From assembly GCF_900115735.1 (NCBI RefSeq), contig NZ_FOXO01000015.1, forward strand, positions 43,190 through 107,189: a stretch of 64,000 nt of DNA. Reading direction: 5' to 3'. Origin of the DNA: Butyrivibrio proteoclasticus (GTDB taxonomy: Bacteria > Bacillota > Clostridia > Lachnospirales > Lachnospiraceae). Below are positions 10,400 to 19,400 of this stretch, in pieces. Both the position numbers and the translations under genes were made by a program. The stretch's first letter is position 1. Each line of letters opens with the position of its first letter. The notes under the pieces are model-generated. The model saw only the letters and a program-made list of their open reading frames with translations, was not told where the DNA came from and searched no databases.

Positions 10400-11590
10400 T
10401 TATGCGTTATATTTATCTTCGACAAACTCGCGAAGGCGTACCATGGCCCTTTCAACCTTCTCTGTATCGATACAGTAAGCCATTCTGAAGAATCCCGGAG
10501 CACCAAATCCGTCAGCAGGCACAAATATTAGATCGTAGTCCTTTGCCTTCTTGCAAAAGCTGATGGAGTCTTCTTCTAAAGCTTTCGGCATGATATAAAA
10601 AGTCCCATCAGGCTTAACTACTGTAAATCCAAGTTCTTTGAGTGTTTTGTAGATTATATTCATATTGGTCTCGTATACAGATAGATCAGCTGTAAGTGAG
10701 CATACTTTTGCAACTGCCTGCTGGATTATTGATGGAGGACAGTTGTGTCCTGTACCCCTTGAAATCTGTCCGCACATTGGAACAATGTACTCCGCGCCCT
10801 CGCAGGCTGGATTTACGGCCACATATCCGATTCTTTCTCCCGGAAGAGAAAGAGATTTCGAAAATGAATAGCAGCTTAATGTATTATCATAAAACTTAGA
10901 CACATATGGAGTGTCTGCCCCATCGAAAACAATTTCTCTATATGGTTCATCTGAAATAAGGAAAATAGTGTGCCCATATTCATCTGATTTTTTCTTTAAT
11001 ATATCTGCAAGTTTTGTCAGAGTTGCTGTTCCGTAAGCCACTCCCGACGGATTGTTTGGTGTATTGATAAGTACTGCCATCACTTTTTCGCCAAGCATTT
11101 CCTCGAACTTATCAAAGTTTATCTGAAAAGAGTCAGTGTCAGCAGGAACAACTTTGAGTTCAACTCCGGCACCTCTAATATATGGATAATACTCTGGAAA
11201 AAATGGAGCAAACGTAATCATCTCATCTCCCGGCTCCGTCACAGCCCTTACTGCATGAGCTATTGCACCGGCAGCTCCGGTAGTTGGAAAAATATGCTCA
11301 GGACCATAATTCATCCCAAAACGCTCATTTAGAGATTCAGCTATTCTTTCCTTATAAAGAGGATTACCAAGACTTGGTGTATATCCATGAAGAGTCATTG
11401 TGTCCTCATTCTGCAAAAGACGTATCATTTCCTCTGTAAACTCTTTTGGAACTTCTACACTTGGATTTCCAAGGCTGAAATCAAAAACATTCTCATATCC
11501 AATCTCTTTTCCCCTGGCTGTTGCATATTCTGAAAGCTCTCTGATAACAGATTTAGCCCCAAGCATTTCTTTATACTGCTGATTGATCAT
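10400..11590 (-). CDS. PLP-dependent aminotransferase, class I/II
   Basis: This 396-residue fold-type I aminotransferase has the PLP lysine in CYSFSKSLSLPGERIGY, the conserved NTPNNPSG motif, the substrate-binding arginine in FFRMAYC, and the aspartate motif SDEPYREIVF. Proteins of this type make or degrade aspartate, aromatic or branched amino acids, and the sequence alone does not settle the substrate. The start is ATG at 11588-11590, preceded by AGGAG. It is transcribed away from the ABC transporter at 11740, and the 149-bp gap between them carries divergent signals. Confidence 0.85.
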   Translation of the reverse strand: MINQQYKEMLGAKSVIRELSEYATARGKEIGYENVFDFSLGNPSVEVPKEFTEEMIRLLQNEDTMTLHGYTPSLGNPLYKERIAESLNERFGMNYGPEHIFPTTGAAGAIAHAVRAVTEPGDEMITFAPFFPEYYPYIRGAGVELKVVPADTDSFQINFDKFEEMLGEKVMAVLINTPNNPSGVAYGTATLTKLADILKKKSDEYGHTIFLISDEPYREIVFDGADTPYVSKFYDNTLSCYSFSKSLSLPGERIGYVAVNPACEGAEYIVPMCGQISRGTGHNCPPSIIQQAVAKVCSLTADLSVYETNMNIIYKTLKELGFTVVKPDGTFYIMPKALEEDSISFCKKAKDYDLIFVPADGFGAPGFFRMAYCIDTEKVERAMVRLREFVEDKYNA

Positions 11591-11681
11591 AACTGCCTCC
11601 TGAAAAAATCATTTTAAACTGACTCACATTATATCACATAGTTTTAACCATTTACAGCGCTAAAGTTTCTTATTCAAGTGC

Positions 11682-11710
11682 TTGATAATAAATAGCGCAC
11701 AATGTAAAAT
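11682..11710 (+). promoter_or_regulatory. Sigma-A promoter of the ABC transporter
   Basis: TTGATA and TAAAAT are separated by 17 bases, 29 bp ahead of the start codon at 11740, whose ribosome site is GAGGAG. Confidence 0.8.
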
Positions 11711-11739
11711 TATCCATAACACTATTTGAGGAGCGAATT

Positions 11740-13473
11740 ATGAAGCTTATTAAAAAATTTATCCCCTACTACAAACCTTATATTGGCGTGTTCCTGTTCG
11801 ATCTTGTATGCGCTTCAATACTATCTGTAATTGATCTTGCTTTCCCACAATTTTTACGAATCCTTCGAAGTTCTCTTTTCCTCGAAGAACCTAAGGTTAT
11901 CTTAAGTCGTCTTGGTCTTTTGGCAATAGCACTTATACTTATGTATATAGTAAGGTCACTTTGCAAATACTATGTCACTTATCAGGGGCACATGATGGGT
12001 GCAAAGATGGAATCCGGAATGAGGCATGATCTGTTTGAGAGATTTGAAGCATTTTCTTTTTCCTATTATGACACTCACAACACCGGCGAAATGATGAGTA
12101 AACTCGTATCCGACTTATTCGATATTTCCGAACTTGCCCACCACGGCCCGGAAAACATCTTCATCTCAGTGGTAAAAATAGTCGGCTCTTTCATTCTTCT
12201 TATGAGAATAAATGTCCCTATGACTCTGTGCCTTGTGGCCGTTGTTATATGCATGGCTATTTTTTCAGTGAGCCAGAACAGGAAAATGCGTGCGACTTTC
12301 TCCGATAACAGAAAGAAAATTGCAGGTATCAACTCATCTCTCCAGGACACATTAGGCGGAATACGAGTCGTTAAGTCTTTTACCGGTGAGGAAATTGAGG
12401 AAAAGAAATTTGATGAATCCAACATTGCTTTTCTTGACTCCAAACAGGCAAATTACCGTCAGATGGCAAAATTCCATTCAGGAAACAATCTGTTTGAAGG
12501 CCTTATGTTCGTGACAGTGCTTGTGGCAGGAGGCTTCTTTATTGCAAAGGGCCAGCTTACCGGCGAAGACCTTGCTATCTATGCGCTTTACATAAACATT
12601 TTCATTAACCCGGTCAATGTCCTTGTTGAATTTACAGAGCAGCTCCAAAAGGGTCTTGCGGGCTTTGAGAGATTCCGTGAAGTTATGGATACCATGCCTG
12701 AGATCGTGGATAAAGAAAACGCCGGAGAGCTTAAGAATGTCAAGGGCGTTATTGATTATAAGAACGTAAGTTTTTCATACGAAGAAGATGAAGCAGTGTT
12801 AAAAGATATAAATCTACATGTGGAGGCCGGAAAATCAGTTGCCATAGTTGGACCTTCAGGCGGCGGGAAAACAACGCTTTGCTCGCTGCTTCCAAGATTC
12901 TACGATGTCACAGAAGGTTCTGTTCTCATTGATGGCACTGACATTCGAGATGTGACTCAAAAGTCGCTTCGCTCCTACATCGGCATCGTTCAGCAGGAAG
13001 TATATCTTTTTAATGGAACGGTAAAAGAAAATATCGCATACGGAAAGCAGAATGCCACAATGGAAGAAATTGTGGAAGCAGCAAGAAATGCTGATCTTTT
13101 GGATTTTATTGAAAGTCTTCCAAATGGCTTTGATACAGAGGTTGGAGAAAGAGGTGCAAGACTTTCCGGAGGTCAGAAGCAGCGTATCGCCATAGCAAGA
13201 GTGTTCCTTAAGAACCCTCCAATCCTGATCCTTGATGAGGCAACCAGTGCTCTTGACAATGAAAGCGAAAGATACATTCAGGAAAGTCTCGATAAACTCT
13301 CTGTAGGTCGAACAACCATTACAATTGCTCACAGGCTTTCAACAATCCTTGGTGCTGATGAGATCATCGTTCTGGATGAAGACGGCATCAAAGAGCGTGG
13401 CACTCATAAAGAGCTCATCAAAAAAGGCGGTCTCTACGAAAAGTACTACCGCATGCAGCTCGGAAAAGTCTGA
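11740..13473 (+). CDS. Exporter-type ABC transporter, fused permease and ATPase
   Basis: This 577-residue half transporter has six predicted membrane helices in the first 310 residues and an ATPase domain with Walker A GPSGGGKTT, signature LSGGQKQR, Walker B ILILDEATSALD and the H-loop IAHRLS. It resembles the MsbA/LmrA/BmrA group, which works as a homo- or heterodimer to expel lipids, drugs or peptides. No partner half-transporter is next to it, so a homodimer is likely. The substrate is unknown. The palindromic element at 13481 begins 8 bp after its stop codon and fills the downstream space. Confidence 0.92.
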   Translation: MKLIKKFIPYYKPYIGVFLFDLVCASILSVIDLAFPQFLRILRSSLFLEEPKVILSRLGLLAIALILMYIVRSLCKYYVTYQGHMMGAKMESGMRHDLFERFEAFSFSYYDTHNTGEMMSKLVSDLFDISELAHHGPENIFISVVKIVGSFILLMRINVPMTLCLVAVVICMAIFSVSQNRKMRATFSDNRKKIAGINSSLQDTLGGIRVVKSFTGEEIEEKKFDESNIAFLDSKQANYRQMAKFHSGNNLFEGLMFVTVLVAGGFFIAKGQLTGEDLAIYALYINIFINPVNVLVEFTEQLQKGLAGFERFREVMDTMPEIVDKENAGELKNVKGVIDYKNVSFSYEEDEAVLKDINLHVEAGKSVAIVGPSGGGKTTLCSLLPRFYDVTEGSVLIDGTDIRDVTQKSLRSYIGIVQQEVYLFNGTVKENIAYGKQNATMEEIVEAARNADLLDFIESLPNGFDTEVGERGARLSGGQKQRIAIARVFLKNPPILILDEATSALDNESERYIQESLDKLSVGRTTITIAHRLSTILGADEIIVLDEDGIKERGTHKELIKKGGLYEKYYRMQLGKV

Positions 13474-13480
13474 ATCAACA

Positions 13481-13950
13481 CTTTCTTGTAACCGGACGCA
13501 GCCGAGCTGATAGTGTAGGCATAGCTCTGTTCACTCTGATATTTTTCAATGTGATAAATTGGACATAAAACACCCACAAAAGACTTGTTTCATACTTATT
13601 CAGAACACAAGTCTTCTGTGGGTTTATTTATATCCATTTATCATCATTTCAAAATAAATCGTTCACATCACTATGCCTACACTTTCAGTTCGGCTGCTGT
13701 TCGTGAAAAAATATTAGTCTTTATATGTGTCGTAAACCATAAATCCAAAAGTGCCCATACCTTTGGATAGAGCGATTTAGTATAAGCAATAGAGACAGTT
13801 AATAAAAAATAATTCGCCTCATTTCCTGTTTTGAATAAGCATGAAAGGAAATGAGGCGAATTATTTTGAATTTACTGTCTCTTTGCGAATACTCCGAGAT
13901 CTATCCGAAGGTATGGGCACTTCTGGATTTTATGCCACTCGCAATAAAGT
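13481..13950. repeat. Copy A of a 470-bp element with two giant hairpins
   Basis: This non-coding stretch recurs almost completely, in inverted orientation, at 29098-29571. It holds two long imperfect palindromes. Hairpin 1 (about 13493-13703) starts with CGCAGCCGAGCTGATAGTGT, pairs with a right arm ending at 13703, and has a terminal stem at 13572-13588/13607-13623. Hairpin 2 (about 13738-13935) has an outer arm with AGTGCCCATACC and a terminal stem at about 13809-13826/13847-13866. The two apical loops carry the same 18-base motif, TTTCATRCTTATTCARAA, on opposite strands. No open frame or transposase is present. The element may be a miniature mobile element, a structured RNA or a double terminator. 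Confidence 0.85.
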
Positions 13951-14073
13951 ATATATTCTTGAACATAAAGTTCAAGAATATATCAACCATGCCAAATTGA
14001 ATCGACTACGTCGATGAGGCATGGTTGACCCTTGTATCACCTTCTCACGAAACCCGCAGCAAGTGCGGGTTTC
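13951..14073. repeat. Three consecutive perfect or near-perfect hairpins
   Basis: Directly after copy A come three more palindromes. The first is a perfect 14-bp stem at 13951-13964/13970-13983. The second is an 11-bp stem at 13983-13993/14018-14028 with a nested 5-bp stem (ATCGA/TCGAT) in its loop. The third is a perfect 10-bp stem at 14049-14058/14064-14073 (GAAACCCGCA/TGCGGGTTTC). None is followed by a clear T-run on the plus strand. Bases 14074-14196 hold nothing else recognisable apart from the upstream region of the next gene. Confidence 0.8.
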
Positions 14074-14196
14074 TGTAATTTCATTTAATAAGTCATGCTT
14101 TTTGAAAAATAGTGGTTCTATAGCAATATGTGATTGGCGTGGGCGACTGAAAATGGGTAAAGTTAGGATATAAGTTTTTTCGCGAGGTGTATTGAT

Positions 14197-15150
14197 ATGG
14201 GGAATGTTCGTTTTCATTTGCCGGGGCTGAGGTACAATTATCCGCTAAATATGTTTTGGATAAGTATGATGAAGCAGTACCCGCATTATTTTAGAGAAAG
14301 TGTTGAGATTGCATCGTTTTTTGGCTCTTTTCCATTTTCGCTTTGGAACGGAGGAAGGCTGATAGCTGATGATCAGTGCGACAGGGCTTTTGTCCAGAAT
14401 GTAATAAAGAGCATAAATGCAAATCACATACCTGTTCGTTTTACATTTACTAATCCTCTTATTACTGAAGAAGATTTAATGGATCCATTCTGTAATTTCT
14501 GTATGGAAGCAGGGGATAACGGCATGAATGAAGTGCTGGTATTCTCGCCACTTCTTGAGGAATTCATCAGAACCAAATATCCTTCATATAAGATTGATTC
14601 TACAACCTGTAAGGAAATAAAAGATTTAGACAGCCTGAATGAAGAGCTTAATAAAGACTATAAATATGTGGTTCTTGACTACAACATGAACAACAAGTGG
14701 GATCTGATAGAGCAGATTCACCACAAAGAGAAGCTTGAGGTGCTTGTAAATGCCCTTTGTGTTCCCGATTGCAAGAGAAGGGGTGATCACTACAAGAACA
14801 TTGCACTTAATCAGGAGATAGTAAAAGAAAACAGGTTTCTTCCAAAGGACAAACAAAAGCCGCTTATTCCATGGAAATGCGAGTATGGTGACAAAAACTG
14901 CATCTATACCATTCAGGACTACTCAACATATGTTTCTCCCGAACTTATATGGGATAAATATGTACCAATGGGAATCAACAATTTTAAGATTGAGGGCAGA
15001 ACCGCTAATCTCTTCTCGCTCATTGAGACTTACTGTCATTACATGATAAAGCCCGAGTATATCGGAGAGGCAAGACTACTTCTCATGAGAAATCTCGAAG
15101 CCTCCAAGATTATTCAGGTCAACAGACCAAGACCGTCTGCATTTAAATAA
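14197..15150 (+). CDS. Uncharacterised protein resembling the U32 peptidase-like family
   Basis: This 317-residue protein is one I can place only loosely. The motif INNFKIEGRT near residue 265 and the segment VNALCVPDCKRRGDHY near residue 187 resemble U32-type TIM-barrel proteins, several of which are RNA-modification or hydroxylation factors with Fe-S cysteines. Cysteines occur in a CxxxC pair (CVPDC) and at later positions (WKCEYGDKNC), which could bind a metal or cluster. It lacks the classical U32 signature. It has no signal peptide. It stands alone, between the hairpin cluster at 13481-14073 and the 1.16-kb inverted-repeat element at 15261-16420, with its own terminator. Confidence 0.6.
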   Translation: MGNVRFHLPGLRYNYPLNMFWISMMKQYPHYFRESVEIASFFGSFPFSLWNGGRLIADDQCDRAFVQNVIKSINANHIPVRFTFTNPLITEEDLMDPFCNFCMEAGDNGMNEVLVFSPLLEEFIRTKYPSYKIDSTTCKEIKDLDSLNEELNKDYKYVVLDYNMNNKWDLIEQIHHKEKLEVLVNALCVPDCKRRGDHYKNIALNQEIVKENRFLPKDKQKPLIPWKCEYGDKNCIYTIQDYSTYVSPELIWDKYVPMGINNFKIEGRTANLFSLIETYCHYMIKPEYIGEARLLLMRNLEASKIIQVNRPRPSAFK

Positions 15151-15196
15151 AAAAGAATCAATTCTTTACAGTTCTTTTCTACACTGTATATTAACG

Positions 15197-15240
15197 AGAG
15201 GATACTTGCCAACCAGATTGGTTGGACAAGTATCCTCTTT
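15197..15240 (+). terminator. Terminator after the U32-like gene
   Basis: A long stem pairs AGAGGATACTTG (15197-15208) with CAAGTATCCTCT (15227-15238) and continues with CCAACC/GGTTGG around an AGATT loop, with one bulged A. A short T-rich stretch follows. Confidence 0.85.
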
Positions 15241-15433
15241 ATTTGTATATACGTAAGTAATGGCTCCGTACGCCACCATTGACTGAACCTGAGGAAAACG
15301 CCTTTGTCTGCGAGCCGACGGTGAGAATGATGGGAACAGTAGCTTCATTCATGCACCGTCGGATTCAGCATTGTAGCGTTTTCCTCAGAACCCGTCAATG
15401 GCAAGCACCTTGCGGTGTGGCTGCATTAAAGTG

Positions 15434-15529
15434 CCTCAGGCTCCAAATCCAGGAACAGTAGGGGCGGCTACTTTAAGGTGCATCGGGCTCTGAATCCAGG
15501 AACATCAGAAGTGGCCACTTTCAAGAATG
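15434..15529. repeat. Tandem 46-50-bp duplication in the left arm
   Basis: Two imperfect direct copies lie side by side. The first begins GTGCCTCAGGCTCCAAATCC and the second GTGCATCGGGCTCTGAATCC, each ending in an ACTTTMAAG-type sequence. The right arm of the element has only one copy, which explains its shorter length. Confidence 0.75.
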
Positions 15530-15583
15530 CGTAGTGCTATATGCTCGCGGCTCCCTATGTAATGAGAGCGAAAATGCTGTTTT

Positions 15584-15815
15584 GGGTATATAGCTTGATT
15601 TTGAGATTACAGCATCACTCACCAAGATTTCTGACTTGTGATTTTGGGTATATACGGACTTTTTGAAGTTCACACACCCTTTTATAGGTGGTTGATCGTC
15701 TCATATCACTCATTCAATGGATGTGTAGTTCTATTTTTTCTCGTATATACCCATTTTCCCTTCCCGAGAATTCTCCCGATGGATGTCGTAACTTAAAAAG
15801 TATAGCTATATACCC
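15584..15815. repeat. Paired GGGTATATA / TATATACCC motifs
   Basis: GGGTATATA occurs at 15584 and 15646, and its reverse complement TATATACCC at 15744 and 15807. The two direct copies are 62 bp apart and the two inverted copies 63 bp apart, so the set is symmetrical. It lies in the centre of the 1.16-kb element. Confidence 0.7.
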
Positions 15816-15883
15816 ATTTCACTGTGACAATCCAGAGTTAGGAGAAGATTTTTGAGTGATGTATGAAAGATGTATGCGAGGAT

Positions 15884-16142
15884 GTGGGATAAGTGCTTAA
15901 ATATTGTTCATCTTATCCTATGGACTTAACAATCCGTATAGTGTGTGTTCTCATGAGTAGGATAAATGCTTGATTTTAGCGCTTTTTATCCCACTATTCT
16001 TATCATTTTTGTTAACAATTCTGTTGATTTGTGGGATAAATCTATGGTTTTATTGTTTTTTTATCCTACAAACCAGTAGAATCTTCACCCACAATGTTCA
16101 AAATTATAGGATAAAAGGAGCAAAAATCAACCTTTTATCCTA
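15884..16142. repeat. Array of four GGATAA hairpins, period about 74 bp
   Basis: Four palindromes share a stem of the form GTRGGATAA...TTATCCYAC. Left arms begin at 15884, 15957, 16031 and 16107, so the spacing is 73, 74 and 76 bp. Right arms are at 15912, 15985, 16060 and 16131. Loops are 18, 18, 19 and 12 bases. Most mismatches are of the G-T wobble type. The sequence between units is not conserved. This could be a protein-binding array or a structured transcript. Confidence 0.75.
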
Positions 16143-16443
16143 CATGTGAGCAAATCCACTATCAGAATGCCACCACTACTGTTACTAGCACTACACATTC
16201 TTGAAAGTAGCCGTCCTTACTGTTCTCGGATTCAAAGCCTGAGGCACCTTAAACCAGACACACCGCAAGGTGCTTGCCATTGACGGGTTCTGAGGGAAAC
16301 GCTACAATGCTGGATCCGACGGTGCATGAATCTGACTACTGTTCCCATCACCCTCACCGTCGGCTCGCAGACAAAGGCGTTTTCCTCAGGTTCAGTCAAT
16401 GGTGGCGTACGAAGCCACCATCTATACTTCAAAACTGAAAGTA

Positions 16444-19400
16444 TTATTCCCTGACGAGTGCTTTCATCTTTTCCACAATCTCCTCGGTATCTTCAAGGAG
16501 TTTTTGCCCGGCCTTGGTTGGATTGCCATCTTTCTGGTATTTGTAGACAAACACCGGAATACCTGCGCTATGGAAGGCCATGTTTCCTTTGTAGGAAGCT
16601 ATGAAACCCGGTATCTTTCCGGCGTCAATCTTGGCGTTTGGATTTATCTTGAACTCTATGATTCCATTTCCGCCCTTGATCTCAGGAATGTAAAGCGAAT
16701 GGGCTTTGGAGCGTAAAAGAGATATCCTAAGAAGGTTGTCTGCTGCCTGAGGCACTTCTCCAAATCTGTCTATGAGCTCATCTCTCATATCATCGCATTC
16801 CTGCTGATTCTCAAGCGTTGCTATTCGCTTGTATATCTCAAGCTTCTGCTCTTCATTCAAGATATATTCATTAGGAATGAAAGCATCCACATCAAGATCA
16901 ATGCTGGTGTTGATTGCATTTAAAAGCTCATCATCTGTGCTGTCCCCCTTCTTGATCCTGACTGCCTCTCCAAGCATCTTGCAATACAAGTCATATCCTA
17001 CTGCCTGCATGTGACCTGACTGCTTTCTTCCAAGAAGGCTTCCCGCTCCTCTGATCTCTAGGTCACGCATGGCAATCTTAAATCCGCTTCCTAAATCTGT
17101 GAACTCTCTAATAGCGGAAAGACGCTTTTCAGCAACTTCTTTTAGCATCTTATCTCTTTTATACATAAGGAACGCATAAGCTGTCCTGTTAGAGCGACCA
17201 ACTCTTCCCCTCAGCTGATAGAGCTGCGAAAGTCCCATCTTATCAGAATCGTGGATTATCATGGTATTAACATTTGAAATATCAAGTCCTGTCTCAATGA
17301 TGGTTGTTGATACAAGCACATCGATGGTTCCATCAATGAAGTCGTACATGATCCTTTCAAGTTCCGACTCTTTCATCTGTCCATGGGCAAAAGCAACATT
17401 GGCCTCCGGAACAAGCTTTTGTATCTGAGCCGCCATATCAGCAATGGTATTTACTCTGTTGTACACATAATAAACCTGTCCATTCCTTGAAAGCTCGCGT
17501 ACAATGGCCTCTCTTACGAGCTCGTCATTGTACTCCATAACATAAGTCTGAATTGGCATTCTGTCATTTGGAGCCTCCTCAAGGACACTCATCTCCCTGA
17601 TACCAACAAGTGACATATGAAGGGTACGCGGAATAGGCGTAGCTGACAAAGTAAGAACATCAATATTCTCTTTTAATGTCTTTAGCTTTTCTTTGTGAGT
17701 AACGCCAAAGCGCTGCTCTTCATCCACAATAAGCAGTCCTAAATCTTTGTACTTCACATCTTTTGACAAAAGTCTGTGGGTTCCAATGACAATATCCACA
17801 AGTCCTTTTTGCAGGTCCTGAACTGTTTTCTTTTGCTCTGCTGCGGTCCTGAATCTGGACATCAGGTCCACTCTTACAGGAAAATCACGCATTCTTTCAG
17901 AGAAAGTATTGTAATGCTGCTGTGCAAGGATAGTCGTAGGGACAAGGACTGCAACCTGTTTGCCATCCTGAACAGCCTTAAAGGCCGCTCTTATGGCAAT
18001 CTCTGTCTTTCCAAAACCAACATCTCCGCAGATCAGTCTGTCCATAGTCTTGGTAGACTCCATATCCCTCTTTGTATCCTCTATAGCTGTGAGCTGATCG
18101 TCTGTCTCCTGATAGGGGAAAGCATCCTCAAACTCCTGCTGCCACACAGTATCTTTTCCAAACTGATATCCCACAGCCTGCTGACGTTTTGCATAGAGCT
18201 CAACAAGATCCTGTGCCACTTCCTCAACTGCTGCCTTGACCTTCGCCTTAGTGTGACTCCAGTCGCCGCTTCCAAGCTTATTGAGCTTAGGCTTGTGGGC
18301 ATGCTCGCTGTCGTCGCCGCCGGAAGCATATTTCTGAATTACAGAAAGACCTGTCGCCAGAATATAGAGATTTCCTCCATCTCCATACTCAACTTTTATG
18401 TAATCCTTGACCACATGATCTGTCTCAATTTTCTCAATTCCCCTGTAGATACCAAGACCGTGATCTTCATGAACCACGTAATCACCTATCTTAAGATCTG
18501 CAAAGTCAGATATCTTCTCGCCCTTATAGGTGCTCTTTTTCTTTTTTCTCTTCTTGGTATGTTCAGTAAAAATGTCTGACTCAGCAATTACAGCAAACTT
18601 GATGTCCGGATATTCAAAGCCTTTCAATATTCTGCCGTAGTAAGTCATGATCTCGCCTGGCTTTAATACCCTCCCGGGATCTTCGCTATAGAATGCACTG
18701 ACAAGATTATCCCTAAGGTCATCAACAATTCTTTTTGCTCTTGTTCTTGAACCTGATAGAATAAGCACTCTGTAGCCCTGCTTTACATATGCCTTCAAAT
18801 CTTTTACCAGAGATTCAAAGCTGTTGTTATAGGGGGCTACACTCCTTGTCCTTATATCCCAGCTCTTTTCCGGCGAAAAGATATTCTGGCTTTTAGGAAT
18901 CGGTAATGAGGAAATGATAACTCTTCTGCCGTTTGCCATTCTGCTGACGCAGTTATCAGTTCCATACAAAAGATCCATCTGCCCCGGAAGAACATATCCC
19001 TTTTCTGCTCTGTGGGTCATGCTCTCTCTGAATTCAGCCTCAACCGCCATGGCATGCTCTGCCACTCTTCCGGGCTCATCGATAAAGATACAGCTTTTAC
19101 CCTTGGGGAACATCTCCTGAATAGTTACTGTATCTTCATAGAAATATCTGATATAGCTCTCAAGGTTAACTGATGTTTTCAGTTCAAAGAGCTGTTCTCT
19201 AAGTTCCTGAGTCTGAGTTTTTAACTGATGAGCCTCTTTTGTCTTAAACTCCGAACGAAGTACCTCGACACATCTGTCAGTTTCTTCCTGGATTCTGTCC
19301 ATTCCTTCCCGGAGTTTATCCTCATCAAGAATAATCTCAGATGCAGGATAGATTTCAATTGATTCAAGCTTTTCAAGCGATCTCTGAGAAAGAATATCAA

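Larger units (their letters stand above)
15261..16420. mobile_element. 1.16-kb non-coding element with long terminal inverted repeats
   Basis: The left arm (15261-15540) and right arm (about 16185-16420) are inverted copies, with long identical runs such as the segment containing GCCTTTGTCTGCGAGCCGAC. Each arm folds on itself. In the left arm CCATTGAC (15276-15283), TGAGGAAAACGC (15290-15301) and CCGACGGTG (15315-15323) pair with CACCGTCGG (15354-15362), GCGTTTTCCTCA (15376-15387) and GTCAATGG (15394-15401). The left arm is longer because a roughly 46-bp unit is duplicated in it. The centre holds no gene but an array of smaller palindromes. The element fills the space between the convergent U32-like and mfd genes. 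I call it a mobile-element-like or structural repeat without knowing its family. Confidence 0.7.

Noticed and set aside
13481..13950. Ordinary rho-independent terminator
   Set aside because: The terminal stems could terminate transcription, but each palindrome runs to about 200 bp, recurs elsewhere in inverted form and keeps loop and outer-arm sequences, which simple terminators do not.
15279..15461. Short open frame in the left arm, with a similar one (16232-16432, minus) in the right arm
   Set aside because: The arms are inverted repeats, so similar frames arise automatically. There is no ribosome site, the frames run through a hairpin, and the differences between the arms do not look selected at the protein level.
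15884..16142. Possible CRISPR array
   Set aside because: The repeated units are short palindromes with differing loops and unlike sequences between them, the repeat is under 12 bases per arm, and there are no cas genes in the window.
17776..18579. Long plus-strand frame (267 codons) inside mfd
   Set aside because: It lies antisense to mfd, whose protein is full length and clearly conserved; no ribosome site or family match supports the antisense frame.
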